Source: Girardinichthys multiradiatus (taxonomy: Eukaryota > Chordata > Actinopteri > Cyprinodontiformes > Goodeidae). Taken from it: DNA of 64,000 bases. Shown here one piece after another: positions 1 through 11,125 of this stretch; the first letter of the stretch is position 1, and each line of letters starts with the position of its first letter. The stretch spans positions 4,335,854-4,399,853 of the forward strand of contig NC_061816.1 of the NCBI RefSeq assembly GCF_021462225.1, in the 5' to 3' direction. The notes under the pieces were generated by a model. It saw only the letters and a program-made list of their open reading frames with translations. It was not told the origin of the DNA and made no database searches. The translations under genes were made by a program, and so were the position numbers.

Positions 1-23
1 AAAACCTCTGTGGAGACAACAAC

Positions 24-57
24 TCCGTCCGTCCATCCATCCATCTGTTTGTCTGTC
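24..57. repeat. Short TCCG/TCCA microsatellite
   Basis: A short run of tetranucleotides (TCCG, then TCCA, then TCTG/TTTG variants) is directly visible. It is simple-sequence DNA with no coding content. The rest of the first 370 bases shows no gene or clear repeat. Confidence 0.7.
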
Positions 58-370
58 GACATCAAGACCATGAACCACCTCAGTTGACTTTAGATGTGGA
101 AGGAGGCTGCACACCCTACAAAGAAACCTCATTTAAGGTGTTTGTTTCCATCCAGATTCTGTACAGATTAAACTTATTGCTTCTTCAGTGCCGTGTGGGA
201 TCCTTTAACCACAGTCTAAGGTAAAAATTAACTTTATGTCCCATTAGTTTCTCCTTTTTGAGTTAAAGATTAATCATAAACTTTAGAGGTCTGCACCAAT
301 AGGCTCCTCCCATCTTTGCTGGGGAAGGGAAAATGGGCGAAGCTTTACCTTCATTTGACCAGTCAGACCA

Positions 371-960
371 AATTTCAATTCAATTCAATTCAGTTTATTT
401 ATATAACGCCAATTCACAACACATGTTGTCTGAAGGCACTTCTCAACAGTCAGGTTCATACATTCCAATTAATCCTAACCATTGAACAGTGCAGTCAGAT
501 TCAGTTATTTATTCAAATTGGATAAAAAGTTTTTCTATCTAAGGAAACCCAGCAGATTGCATCCAGTCAGTGACTTGCAGCATTCACTCCTCCTGGATGA
601 GCATGTAGAGACAGTGGACAGTCACTGGCGTTGACTTTGCAGCAATCCCTCATACTGAGCATGCATGTAGCGACAGTGGAGAGGAAAAAATCCCTTTTAA
701 CAGGAAGAAACCTCCAGCAGAACCAGGCTCAGTGAGAGCGGCCATCTGCCACGACCGACTGGGGGTTTGAGAGAACAGAGCAGAGACACAAAGAGAACAA
801 AGAAGCACTGATCCAGGAGTACTTTCTATGGGAAGGAAAAGTAAATGTTAATGGATGTAGCTCCTTTAGTTGTTTCATCTAGAAAGAAAGAACAGATCAA
901 CTCTGAGCCCGTTTTCAAGGTTAGAGTCTGAAAGAGAGAACATATAATTAGTTACAGTAA
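371..960. repeat. Teleost interspersed repeat copy (family not assigned)
   Basis: The copy opens with an AATTC-rich lead followed by the words GTTTATTTATATAACGCC and AATTCACAACACATGTTGTC. Further on come AACAGGAAGAAACCTCCAGC, AGAACCAGGCTCAGTGAG and CCATCTGCCACGACCGACTG. I know these phrases as a widely dispersed repeat of ray-finned fish genomes. I cannot give a family name with confidence. No intact reading frame is present. The end near 960 is approximate: the sequence stops resembling the repeat around a small hairpin at 963-985 (8-bp arms GCTCAGCG/CGCTGAGC). Confidence 0.7.
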
Positions 961-3825
961 AAGCTCAGCGGGTGTGTCGCTGAGCGGGGAAAACCTGTTA
1001 GAAACGCAGACGGGTTAGTGGTGACCTGTGGGCTGGGATCTAGGACTATGTTTTCTACGTACCGTCACCCAGCTGACCTGAGGCCACGGCTGCGCGGGCT
1101 CTGCTGGAGGACTGCTACGGGGAGCTACCCGTTGTCTTTTTAGGACCTTTAACTTTTACTAGAAGGAAGGACATCTTGTAAAACGTCCCCAGCACTGTTT
1201 AGGTAGATAAAGTCAGTTAGAAATAAAAACCTTTTTGGTTTTTAATTTTCTCTAAACATTTATGTGAATTTCTTTGATTCTTCTATGATACGGTTTAATG
1301 AAAAGGGGCCTATAACTTATGACCTTTGCTCTGCAGGATTTCTGTTTTTTCTTCCCTGATGATCAACGGCTGTGTTACGGCTAAACTGGCTGCATTCAGG
1401 GATAATCCTGCAGATGCTTCAGTTTCCAGTATTTTTCTTGCTCAAGTGTCCTTGAGCAGAACTGGGCTCTGTGTGAGAGCATGCAGCACTTTGCACAGGA
1501 AAAATGTTAATTCCTCTGAGAATACCAAGACGTCATTCTGAGCATAAAGCCTCCATCGGCCTCTAATCTGACTCTCAGATAAGTCTCTTTGTAGCCATCA
1601 GTGGCTGCAGACAGGAGCGTTTTTTTCTCATCGTGTATGGGAGCCCTTGTTTCAGACGACTGGACGCACGTGGCCCTCTCCAGAACCCGGTGACACCCCA
1701 ACAATGCATGTCAGCGCGGCCCGGCGAGGACCCCCGGGCTCCACGCTGGGCCGAGACGAGGGAAAGTCACACTCAAGTGATCTGAGAGGAGATGAATGTC
1801 AAAACAGAGTGGGATTCACCGGTGGAGGTCCGGTCACACCGAGCAATCCCTTCTGCCGGTTCTAGCTGTTTGTGGTTCTCATGTCTGCATCGAGGCGCTA
1901 CGTGATGGAGCTTCAGTTGTCACACTTTTCTCTTAGGAGATACAAGGAATTATTTTTCCTTTTTAATTAACAGAAATATGTTTCCAGATTCAACTTTTCT
2001 TTCAGGTCTGAGCAAATAGATCCAACTACTGGTTTCAAATATGACTTTGCAGCTAAACGTAATGGGAAAACTTGAATAAAAGACTCGTCATTTAGGTTTT
2101 TGATTCATTTTATTACATTTTAATGAATTTTACACCTCCTGACTCCTGCTTCGTCTTCAGGCCATGCTGGGTGGGATTCTGCCGGAAGGAGGAAGTACAG
2201 TAATTGCTGCTTTGTGTTTTAATAAGATCAGTTATTCAAGCCTTCAGTCAGCAGCCATTTTGTGCGGGTATGGGCCTCGACTGTTTGACAGTAGGAGTAG
2301 GGGCGCTGCTGTGTTGTAGAGGCCGATAGTGCGCCGCGTGGTTAGCCGCCAGTCCTGCGGTCTGGATGTGAATGAAGGAGTTTATAGTCCAGGGATGAGT
2401 TTGGTCCCAGTCTGCTATGATGGTTCTGTAGCTTCTGTTCTCGTGGCGATGGGACCCTGAGGGGCAGCTAATGCTGCATACAGATTTATAATCAAACAGG
2501 CACCCTTCCACCATTTACATCTATTAATTCTTTGGGGTCAAAGGTCAGACCAGAGCTGTATTGGTGCCACAAGTCCAGTTTTCCTTATAAGCAGCTATGT
2601 TAGTGACGGAAGGAAATTAATTCAACATTTCATCAGCTGGACTCACATTTTCTGAACAGATTAGTTCAGTAGTCGGTGGTTTTCTGCACTTTCTAAGCCC
2701 CAGTGCATAAAATATATTATTTCACCTAACATTTAACATGTCCAGTCATGTTAAATGAAGGCATCAGACCCAAGGAGTTCCTGGGCAACTCCCACTCTGG
2801 ATCCAAACTATATCACAAAACCCATTAAAACTGACGGATCCTAAAACTCCCATCATCCCTTTCTCCTGCCGGGTGTCTGAAACCCAAACCCCTCCACGCT
2901 GCCTTCAAGCCTTCATCGAACGTAAATAATCTCAACCTGGAACAGTTGAGCAACGTTGCACTAAATCACCTCCTGAAGTGAGAGGATCAGTTCCCTTCAG
3001 GCATCTCTGGCATGAGAAGGTTGTCGGCATAATTTTCCACCTTGCTGATTTGAGTCCACGTTGACAGTGAGCGATGAAGGTCGGTGAATCCCTGCATACC
3101 GGGATTACTTCCAGCTCGGTTAGAGGAGAAAACAAACAGCTCTACAAAGTGTTTTCAGCTCTGCTTCTTCAGCTGTGTTCAATGTTCTGCAGGTTGGAGA
3201 GGTGCTGCTGCATGTCTCTGTAAGCTAACACCTGCTTTACCTGTGAGACTGGAGAAAAATGCTTAGAGCTCGGTGTCAGGAGTCAGGTGAGACCAAGCCT
3301 GAGACAATGAAGGTACTTTACCACTAGAGGTCAGTAAGGAGCTACTGACAGTGAACTTGGGTCTTATTCCATACAGGAAGTTCCACCACTGGAAGAAATA
3401 ACTTTTAAAAGGAGAATCAGGGTGCAACATCAGTGGATGCTGTAATGTTCACAAAAGCTCTGCTCTCCCTGAAATCTGGAAACATTTAGAAAAATAAAAT
3501 TTGAAAAGAATCAAAGAAAAACAACATTTTAGTTTTTATAAAGTGAAATGAAATGTTCTCATCAGCTGCAGTTTTCAGCCCTAAACTAAAACCTTGAAGC
3601 CAAAGGACCATGACCAACCAGCACAATGTAGTGCATAGCTGCAAGATGGAAGATGAAGGATTCATGGTTCTAATGTGTTGAGTCTGAACGTTGTAGAACC
3701 ATCTTTACCTGAGTCAGATGACTGGATCGGAACCGGGCCTCAGCAGAGCTGAGTGACCGATGAGGGAATTCAGTCATTTGATTCAGGTGTGTTGGAGAAG
3801 TGGCGGATCTGGAAGTGAAGCTCTG
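961..3825. other. Non-coding stretch, no supported gene
   Basis: Short frames of 60-99 codons occur on both strands but none carries a recognisable domain, and they overlap each other in conflicting frames. A CpG-rich patch lies near 1690-1770 and another near 2290-2360; these could be regulatory but nothing in the sequence proves it. No tRNA or rRNA was recognised. Confidence 0.5.
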
Positions 3826-4235
3826 GAGGACATTTGATCTAAACCATCTCCTTGCCTCTCTAGCTACATGTTCAGGGTGGAGGTCCTGCTGGAAGTCTCC
3901 AGTTTTTCTGCAGCCTCTAACAGGTTTTCTTCCAGATTGTCCCTGATTTACTGGTTTAACTGGTTCCACCTGATCGGAGCTCCTTCCACACGATGGTGGT
4001 GTCTCCTACATGGCTCGTGGCAAACACGATGTCTTATGAGTTTCTTCTTGCCAATCTTCTATAAAGGCCAGATTTGTCCCGTTGACAGATTCATTCACCT
4101 GAGCTGTGGATCTCTGCAGCTCCTCCAGGATTAACATGGGTCTCTCTGTGCTTCTCTGATTAATGTTCTCCTCCTGTCAGTTTAGGAGGACATCCATGTC
4201 CTGGTAGGTCTGCAGTTGGTCCATCCTGTCTGGAT
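3826..4235 (-). pseudogene. Tc1/mariner-type transposase relic
   Basis: Read on the minus strand, the piece near 4080-4180 gives ERPMLILEELQRSTAQVNES, close to the helix-turn-helix to catalytic linker region of fish Tc1 transposases (usual form RPMVTLEELQRS). The piece near 3860-3930 matches the later region around the LEENLLE motif and the following QQD catalytic neighbourhood. The central part with the GGGSIMLW motif is missing, so the copy carries an internal deletion besides stops and frameshifts. It cannot make a transposase. Terminal inverted repeats were not found and the ends are approximate. Confidence 0.75.
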
Positions 4236-5060
4236 TTATCAACTCACGTCTGTCTCTAACCTTGAGGAGCCATGGAGATCAGCCTGTTATCAGGCCAGAA
4301 CCTCCTGGACAGCAGGACGTCTTCTGTAAGAACCCAGCTGCTTTCCCAACCCAAGTCAAGCCATTCATCACCTCCTGATAAAATGCTGGATAAATCTGGG
4401 CTGATATTATAACCCAAGTGTCTCTGAGATATTTGGTAGAAAAGGGGAACATTAAAGGTAAGTGGCCTTCTCGCCACAGGACTGCGTCTTGTTTACACAG
4501 ATGCATATTTTAGCCCTTCGACGCTGCTTTTTATACACATGGGAAAGGAGATGTGGAGCATCAAGAATGTGGAGTGAGCAGAGAACCTAAATGTCTCCTG
4601 GTTTTAAAGCAAACATGAGTGATGGAGCGAGGTCTCTTAGAGCTCTATATACAGTCCAACAGGAGGAATGCGGTGTGTACTGAAGGCTTCCCACAGGCTT
4701 TTATACAAGTATGTGCTAAACATCAGGTCGCATTTTATAAGCAAGGCCTCGTTTTTCCACAGAGAGAAAAGTCCAGGAATCTGTTGCTCTGTTTGTTGGA
4801 AACGTTAAGCAAAAAAATGCTGAGCTGACCATGGATAGAAGGTTGAGAGAAAAGCTAAAAGTTCTCCAGATTTTAGTGTTTTTTATTCATTTCTGACCGA
4901 ATAAAGACAAGTTCTTCCATGATGTCTCTCAGATTTCCCTTTCTGCAATTTAGGCTGCAACATAGTCCCTGAAAAAGTCAGAAAGTGAGAATTCAGGCAT
5001 AATAATGAAAACACAAGGGCCAGCTGATGCCAGCAGGGGATGGAGAGAAGGTCCCAGTGC
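4236..5060. other. Non-coding stretch, no supported gene
   Basis: Only short unrecognised frames are present. I see no repeat family or regulatory signature I can name. Confidence 0.45.
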
Positions 5061-5083
5061 TTCCTCCTCCTCCTCCTCCTCCT
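5061..5083. repeat. (CCT)n microsatellite
   Basis: Seven or so uninterrupted TCC triplets follow GCT and end in TTTG. Confidence 0.85.
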
Positions 5084-5228
5084 TTGTTCTGACAAACCTT
5101 ACTGTGCAGAAAATAAGCCTGATGTTAACTCTGTTCACGGGTGGAACCAGCTTCTCTGGACTTGGAGGTATCTGAGAAGAACCATCCAAGAGGAGGAACA
5201 TGAAGTGAGGTCAGATGTATCCGTTTTC

Positions 5229-5284
5229 AGAATCAGCTTTATTGCCAAGTTCGTACATAGAAACAAGGAATTTGACTCTGGTAC
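5229..5284 (+). repeat. Fragment of a teleost dispersed repeat (AATCAGCTTTATTGCCAAGT type)
   Basis: The words AATCAGCTTTATTGCCAAGT and ACAAGGAATTTGACTCTGGT form a well-known conserved tail found in many fish genomes next to retroposed sequences. Only this short tail is recognisable; the body of the element is not. Confidence 0.65.
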
Positions 5285-8200
5285 ACTTTGCTCTTTGATT
5301 TTGATTTTGCAGGTAAAACTCTGAACAGTTTATGTGCAGGGTGTGTGGGGTCTGCAGAGATTTTAACAGCTCTTTTCCTGACCCTTGACCTGTATAAGTC
5401 CTGGATGGAGGGAAGGTCAGCCCTGATTATTTTCTCTGCAGTCCTGATTATTTGTTGCAGTCTGGACCTGTCCTGTTTTGTGGATGAACCACAAATCCCT
5501 GTTTTCCAGATCTTTGTTTAGAAGAAATGGAGCAAATGCAACATGAGACCACCTTGTTTCCAGGAACGACCCTGTGTCTTCTCCCAGGATGATGGGAAAC
5601 CACATTCTGAATACATGGCTGAGAGGATTGTCCTCCAGTAGAGACACTGGTCATCTTTGCAGGATGAGTTGGACGACGTAACACCTGGTTCCCTTTATGG
5701 CCTGAAGCTTGAAGAGCTTGGTGTCATCAGAGTGTTTGGAGAGAAAGAAACACAGCGAACAAATCCGATCAGAAACTGACCCGCCTCTGGAGCTAATAAG
5801 CAGGGGACCTTTCACTTCCTGCTGGTGTTTGGTCCAGACCTCTGTCTGGGCAGCAGATCACGTGACCTTCATCCATCACTGGACAGCGTGGACGGAGGAG
5901 TGTCGGTTAAGGTCTTTCAGGGAATTCCCCACCAAGCTGCCTTTTTTAAAGACAATCGTTTAATTTCAATCTGTCTGATCCTCAGTTTATTTCCATTCCA
6001 CAGTTACAAGCGACTAATAGCTGAGAGGTCAGATGTCAGGAGATGTAACTGAATATCCCTGTGACCCTGCTCTGGTCAGTTATGATGCACGAGCCTGAGG
6101 ACAGAGGAGCAGAAGAAGAAATGGCTGGAGGTAGCCGGTTTGATTTTTACCTCAAAACAAGAGCAGAGGATGATTAATGGGGAGAATATGTGAGGAAAAA
6201 GACCTCCTTGATGTCTGTACTACACGTTTAAGGAGTTTCAATTGGATCTTTAAAGATTTCTCCTTCAAAGCAGCCAAAGTTTCTGCTTCAGTCAGCAGAT
6301 CTTCAGGTTGAAGCCTAGATCTCCACCAGATCCCCCATCCAACTGTAAAAAGCCTCAGGAAGGATCCGTCAAGACAGAACCGGTTTAAAATCCCATCATT
6401 TACTAGAACCTGGAACCTGTGTTCTACCCAGAAACCTCACACGCTGTTGAGTTTCAAGCAAACTGTTTTGTTTTGGACTTTCAAGCATATTTTAGGACAA
6501 AATGTTCTGATTTCCAAAGTTTCAAAGGTTTACCATCCCATCCAAGCCTCTGAGGTATGTACACGTTGTTCTGCTTTGGGACCTGAGTGCAGCAGAAGCG
6601 ATCAGTCAACGCTACAAATGTGTTTGTTTCTCTGGAATGACAAGAGGCCCTTCATTTACCTGTTTCTATTTGGCATGGATGAAAAATGCTGCTTTTCACA
6701 CAAGAAACATCCTTTAAAACCAGAGAGACAAACATGCAGGACCTTTAGAAAGACACCTGATATTCAGACAATGGGACGGATAACTGTAGAATCCAGTCAA
6801 ACCAATGAAACCAGCTGAAATCACTCGCCTAATCATTCCTTCTGCTCGAAATAATTTTTATCAGCTGAATTTTCTGGAGTGGAGGTGGAGAAGGTTAAAG
6901 GTCTCCTCTGTCTGACAGCAGAACAGGACTTTAAACATTCATGAACCAGCAGAGGAACGTGATTGGGTGAGGAATGATCGGCTGCAGTGCCGATTGGACA
7001 TTGATTAGGACCTTTAGATGTCTCCTGTGGATATTCTGAGGTTTCTTATTGACTAGAAACATCTCAGTAGTTCATCAATAACGTCGCTCATAAATCATGA
7101 CAAGAGTATCTCCATCACCTTGACAGAAACCAGAAGAGAACAACTTTCAAGTTCTCATGAAATTCATCACTTTTTCTCCTTTAGGAGCTTCCAATAAAGA
7201 AGCTTCAGTGCTGAATCATGTGTCCTCATGTCCAAATAAAGACACTTTATGTACACAAGTCTCCCAGCCGAGCCTGGACACTCATAAACGTTTCCTGGGT
7301 TTTATTTGCCTCAGCGTGGATCATGTGCATTTTATCTGGAGACACTTGACCCTGCAGCTGTCCTGTTAGCAGCTCGCCGTCTGGCTGGAGACCAGCTTCC
7401 TCTGCATTCCAGACGGAGGAACTGAGAGGAATCTGTGTCTGAGAAATGTCATAAAAGCGGAGTGCACATGTTTGTGTAAAGAGAGGAGACCAAACCACCC
7501 ATCCATCCTTCCATCCCTCCACCAGCAGTCCTTCCCAGCATCCAGATGTATCCGAAGTCGTCACATAATTCAGAGCAGGCCCGTTACATGAAGGCATTTC
7601 CTCTGAAAACCCACCACCCCCACTGACAACCGCAACGACGTTCATTAAAGTCCGTAAAGCCGGGAAGGACGTTCTCGCTGGCGGCTGATCTCCACGCTGC
7701 TGCGTTTTCCATCCGTACGTCTCCAGGAGGAAGGTTTCACGTCTTTCCCATCTGGGACTCAAGGAAAAGATCGTGATGAGGATCAATGCAGCTGACATTC
7801 CTGAGTTCAGACTGCTCATATTGGAGGCTGGAGGATGAAGAGTTCAGACAGAATCGTTAAAAACTAAACTCCACATGATGAAGTCATTTGGTCCAAACAA
7901 AAATGACTGGTTAGCTGGAGAATGAAGACCTGAAGGGGGTTCTGGAGGAGTTTATTGAACCTGCAGAAGGTTTCAGGAGAAAGAGAGGTCATCTGAAAGA
8001 CGCAGAGTTCCTGAGATAAACCAAAATGTATAAAACCTTCTGTTTCCTCAGAAATCTCTTGGTGCCGAACAGTCAGGTGGAACTAAGAAATGTACAGTTA
8101 AAGTTCTGTTAAACATGAAAAGCTTCTATAAAACAGGAGGAGTCCAGTTTTCAGCGGTGAAGAAAAGCTCTCTGAAGGACGTTCTCAAAAGGCTTCGTTA

Positions 8201-9082
8201 AAGGAGCGTTGAGGACCCAAAAGACCTTCAGGAAAACCGCTCAGATGTTTTCACTTTACAAACAACAAAACATGGAAAAAACGGATAAATCTGGCCTTTC
8301 TACACTGTAAAACCTGACAATTGGATGGCTGATAATTAATCGTAGTAAACTAAATATACATCAGAACTAAATAAATAAAACCTATTTTTATTAGCGTGGC
8401 GGACCACCAGGTTCTCAGGCAAAGGTTGGACCATCTTTAATGTTGGTTGGACCTGAGAAGTTCAGAAACATTTGTTCGTGTTTGTTCCTGCAGGATATGA
8501 GACTAATCAGCTTGAATTCCTTTCTAACTGAAACTGTATTGTTAAATCCTGACAGGGAGGAAATGAACGGGTTCCAGTGTTCAGTAGAATCTGGACCGGC
8601 TGAAGCTCTGCACACAGCTAGTTGAAGGCATCAAAGTGTCGGTTGGAAACCTCTACTTGTCTTCAGATAAACCAGGCAGCTTTAAGTAGACGATGGGAGG
8701 TATTCAGGGTGTACTTACTTTATACTGGCCCCAACACAATATTTCAACATTCCTAATTTCATTACTTCATTCTTCCATGATTCACGACTGGTTTTGGGCC
8801 AAAGCCCGAAGGTTATCTGTCCGTGGTTCTGATTAGATGAAATGGAAAAATGACTTTCCTGGTTTCTGGAGTTTTTATACCTAAATGGGTCGGACCTTCT
8901 TTTGGTTCTTTCTTGTTTTTCCATTTTCTGCTGTTTTTATTGTCTTCCAGGGGAGAGATCACCGTTTGGGTTCAGAACAACCCTTTGTCTGGATGTTGGA
9001 TGTATCGGGTCTCCCGCTCCAATGCATAACCATGGGGCGACTGCCGTACTGAAGGTTTTCCTTCATGCCTGTGTCCCTTCAG
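5285..9082. other. Non-coding stretch, no supported gene
   Basis: No repeat family is recognisable. The longest frame is 190 codons on the minus strand (7247-7819). It begins with a hydrophobic stretch (SAALILITIFSL) but lacks any domain I recognise, and its composition is unremarkable; I treat it as chance. The DNA under it at about 7620-7740 is CpG-richer than its surroundings. Confidence 0.45.
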
Positions 9083-9214
9083 GAGGACACAGTGTTTTAC
9101 ACAGACAAGGTGATTTATTTAGTTTTTCAGACCCAGGATCAGTGGTACCGTCTGCAGCAGTTGACCAACACACAGCTGGTGATGAAGAATTCAGACTCTA
9201 TGACAGGTTCTCAG
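9083..9214 (+). other. Possible isolated coding exon (low confidence)
   Basis: A pyrimidine-rich stretch ending TGTGTCCCTTCAG precedes position 9083, and the segment ends at CAG followed by GTATTT, a usable donor. The 132 bases between are open in phase 0 and encode 44 residues starting EDTVFYTDKVIYLVF and continuing through QDQWYRLQQL to a Ser/Thr-rich end. I do not recognise the protein. No partner exons were found nearby, and splice-like signals of this quality arise by chance in 64 kb, so this is only a candidate. Confidence 0.15.
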
Positions 9215-10154
9215 GTATTTCTAGAGTCAACACTGGTTGATTCCTTCTCCCTGAATGATTTATAGGTCAGAGTTAAGAGGCTTAACAAACAAAGAGAAAC
9301 ATGCCTCTGAAGATGGTCCGATCCTCGACTAAAACCAAGTCAAAAGCAGCTGAAAGTCCCAAGAACGTTTTAGAGATGCTGCAGATGTTTGTGAATGGAA
9401 GCTGGATGTTTCTGGAGGGTGTAGGAGGCAGCATGTGATGAGAAAATGTCAGTAGGTCGCCTTTGTTTCTCCTCTCCCCTCATGTTGTCCTGCTCTTCCC
9501 ACGCCATGGCGGTGATGAATCACATTCACACGGGAGGTTGCTTTGAAGCCGAGCGCTGGGCGGCCGTCCCCCCCCGTCCCCTCTCTCTGATAGATGACAG
9601 GCGGTGCTTCGCCACGGCTGCAACACGCCACTCAGACATGTCAACGTCATCTGGCCACCACCCCGCCCAGTCATATCATTCAGCCTGAGGCAGGTAGCTT
9701 CCTGATTGGAGGCTTTGTGCGAGGGGTTGAAAGGTCAGCAATAAGCTGCTGTTTGACCATATCGCTTTGGGACACATGATATGGAAAGTGCAGGGACAAC
9801 TCCAGGCCTCTGAGCCGGTGGATGGAACAACAAGATCACAACACTGTGAAGAACCAGTGACCAGACTTTACCGGGCCTGTCATCTCTGAAAGGCTCCACC
9901 TGAATCTGTCAACATGTGTGAAGAGACAGGAGATAAAGCTGCTGATTAATAAACGCCTCACCGTGGCGAGGCTCCAAAGCATCAGCCCTGAGGAACTCCC
10001 TGGTTTCAGGAGGATGAAGGGAACCAGAACCTCTCAGCAGTTTCAGCTCAGTCTCACATTCAGTATAACATGAAGGTCAAAGTCTCCCACATAGAACCAG
10101 CAGCCACTGATCTTCCAGGTTCCTTCTGTATCCACCTACATCCTTCTTCTCATC
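9215..10154. other. Non-coding stretch, no supported gene
   Basis: Mostly unique sequence. A C-rich run lies near 9566-9580. No gene or repeat family was recognised. Confidence 0.45.
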
Positions 10155-10210
10155 TCCCACAGCATGATGCTGCCACCACTATGTTTCACAGTGGGGATGG
10201 TGTTTTCAGG
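10155..10210 (-). pseudogene. Short Tc1 transposase relic (GGSIMLW motif)
   Basis: On the minus strand the segment reads TIPTVKHSGGSIMLWE, matching the conserved block KHGGGSIMLWGC of fish Tc1-family transposases. Flanking sequence cannot be aligned by eye, so only the conserved core is claimed. The same core, with the same serine variant, recurs at 41389-41440, suggesting the two fragments derive from related copies. Confidence 0.6.
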
Positions 10211-11100
10211 GCAGGATTAACGCATCGTCTTTTGTCTGGAACAAAACACCATGGACACACTGCTACCACCATCTTCCTACAGAGGTGTGGTTCCTGCTGA
10301 GAACGTTCCCCGACCTTCCTCTCTTCATGAAGAGTTGGCGTCCAGAGGTCATGGTGCTTTCTTCATCCTGGTAGAGCTGCTTCGTATCATTTCAGCTCAG
10401 AAGAAGCTCTGAGGACCTGTCAGTCTGAAGAACAATATCTTCCTATCTTCTTCTGAGCTCTTTATAGTTGATATATGCGTCTAGAAAACCAAATGAGGAC
10501 ATAAATGCTGTGGTTCTCCTCCTCCAGAGTCCCGCTGACACACCTTGATAATCCAGTGAAATCTGACCAAGCTGAATTTATGTCTGAATGAAACCGAGAA
10601 CTGGAACAAAGCTTGGTTCTGGCTGTTTCATCTCCAGTGTTTCCATTTTTATTCAAAATGAACAATTATCTCCTTTAATGACCGACGTTCCCTGAAGTAA
10701 CCTATAAGAAACTAGAAATAGGAAACTTTTTGAGTTTTTTTAGAGAACATCCGAGTTTGGAAAGATCTCCTGGTCGGTGAAATGAGGAAGAAGGGAGAGA
10801 AAAGCAGGGAATGTTTGTCCAGAAGAAATTATAGTTTTCCTTTGATGAAGTCGACGAAAAAAACCCAGAAACCAGCAGCTTGTTCCTGTCATGATTCAAG
10901 TCCACGTCCAAGGCTATCTGAATTTATGTTGGGGGGGTGTTCAAACAAGCCGAGTAACCCGAGAGTCTTGACCTGGGCGATGGGCCGTATCGTAGGGAGG
11001 GATCAGCGCCGTTATCTCGCTGATCTCTGGACCTTTTACTGACCCAATCCACCTCTGCTTGACCCCCTGACCTCCCTGCAGCCCCTCCCACCTGCCTGGC
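10211..11100. other. Non-coding stretch, possibly decayed transposon flank
   Basis: The first 200 bases may be a diverged continuation of the Tc1-like fragment just before, but I cannot show it. The remainder has only short unrecognised frames. Confidence 0.4.
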
Positions 11101-11125
11101 GTGTGTGTGTGTGTGTGTGTGTGTG
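11101..11125. repeat. (GT)n microsatellite
   Basis: Twelve uninterrupted GT units, directly visible. Confidence 0.95.

Noticed and set aside
7247..7819. 190-codon minus-strand frame
   Set aside because: Longest frame outside repeats, but no recognised domain, no clear splice context, and a length that can arise by chance in 64 kb.
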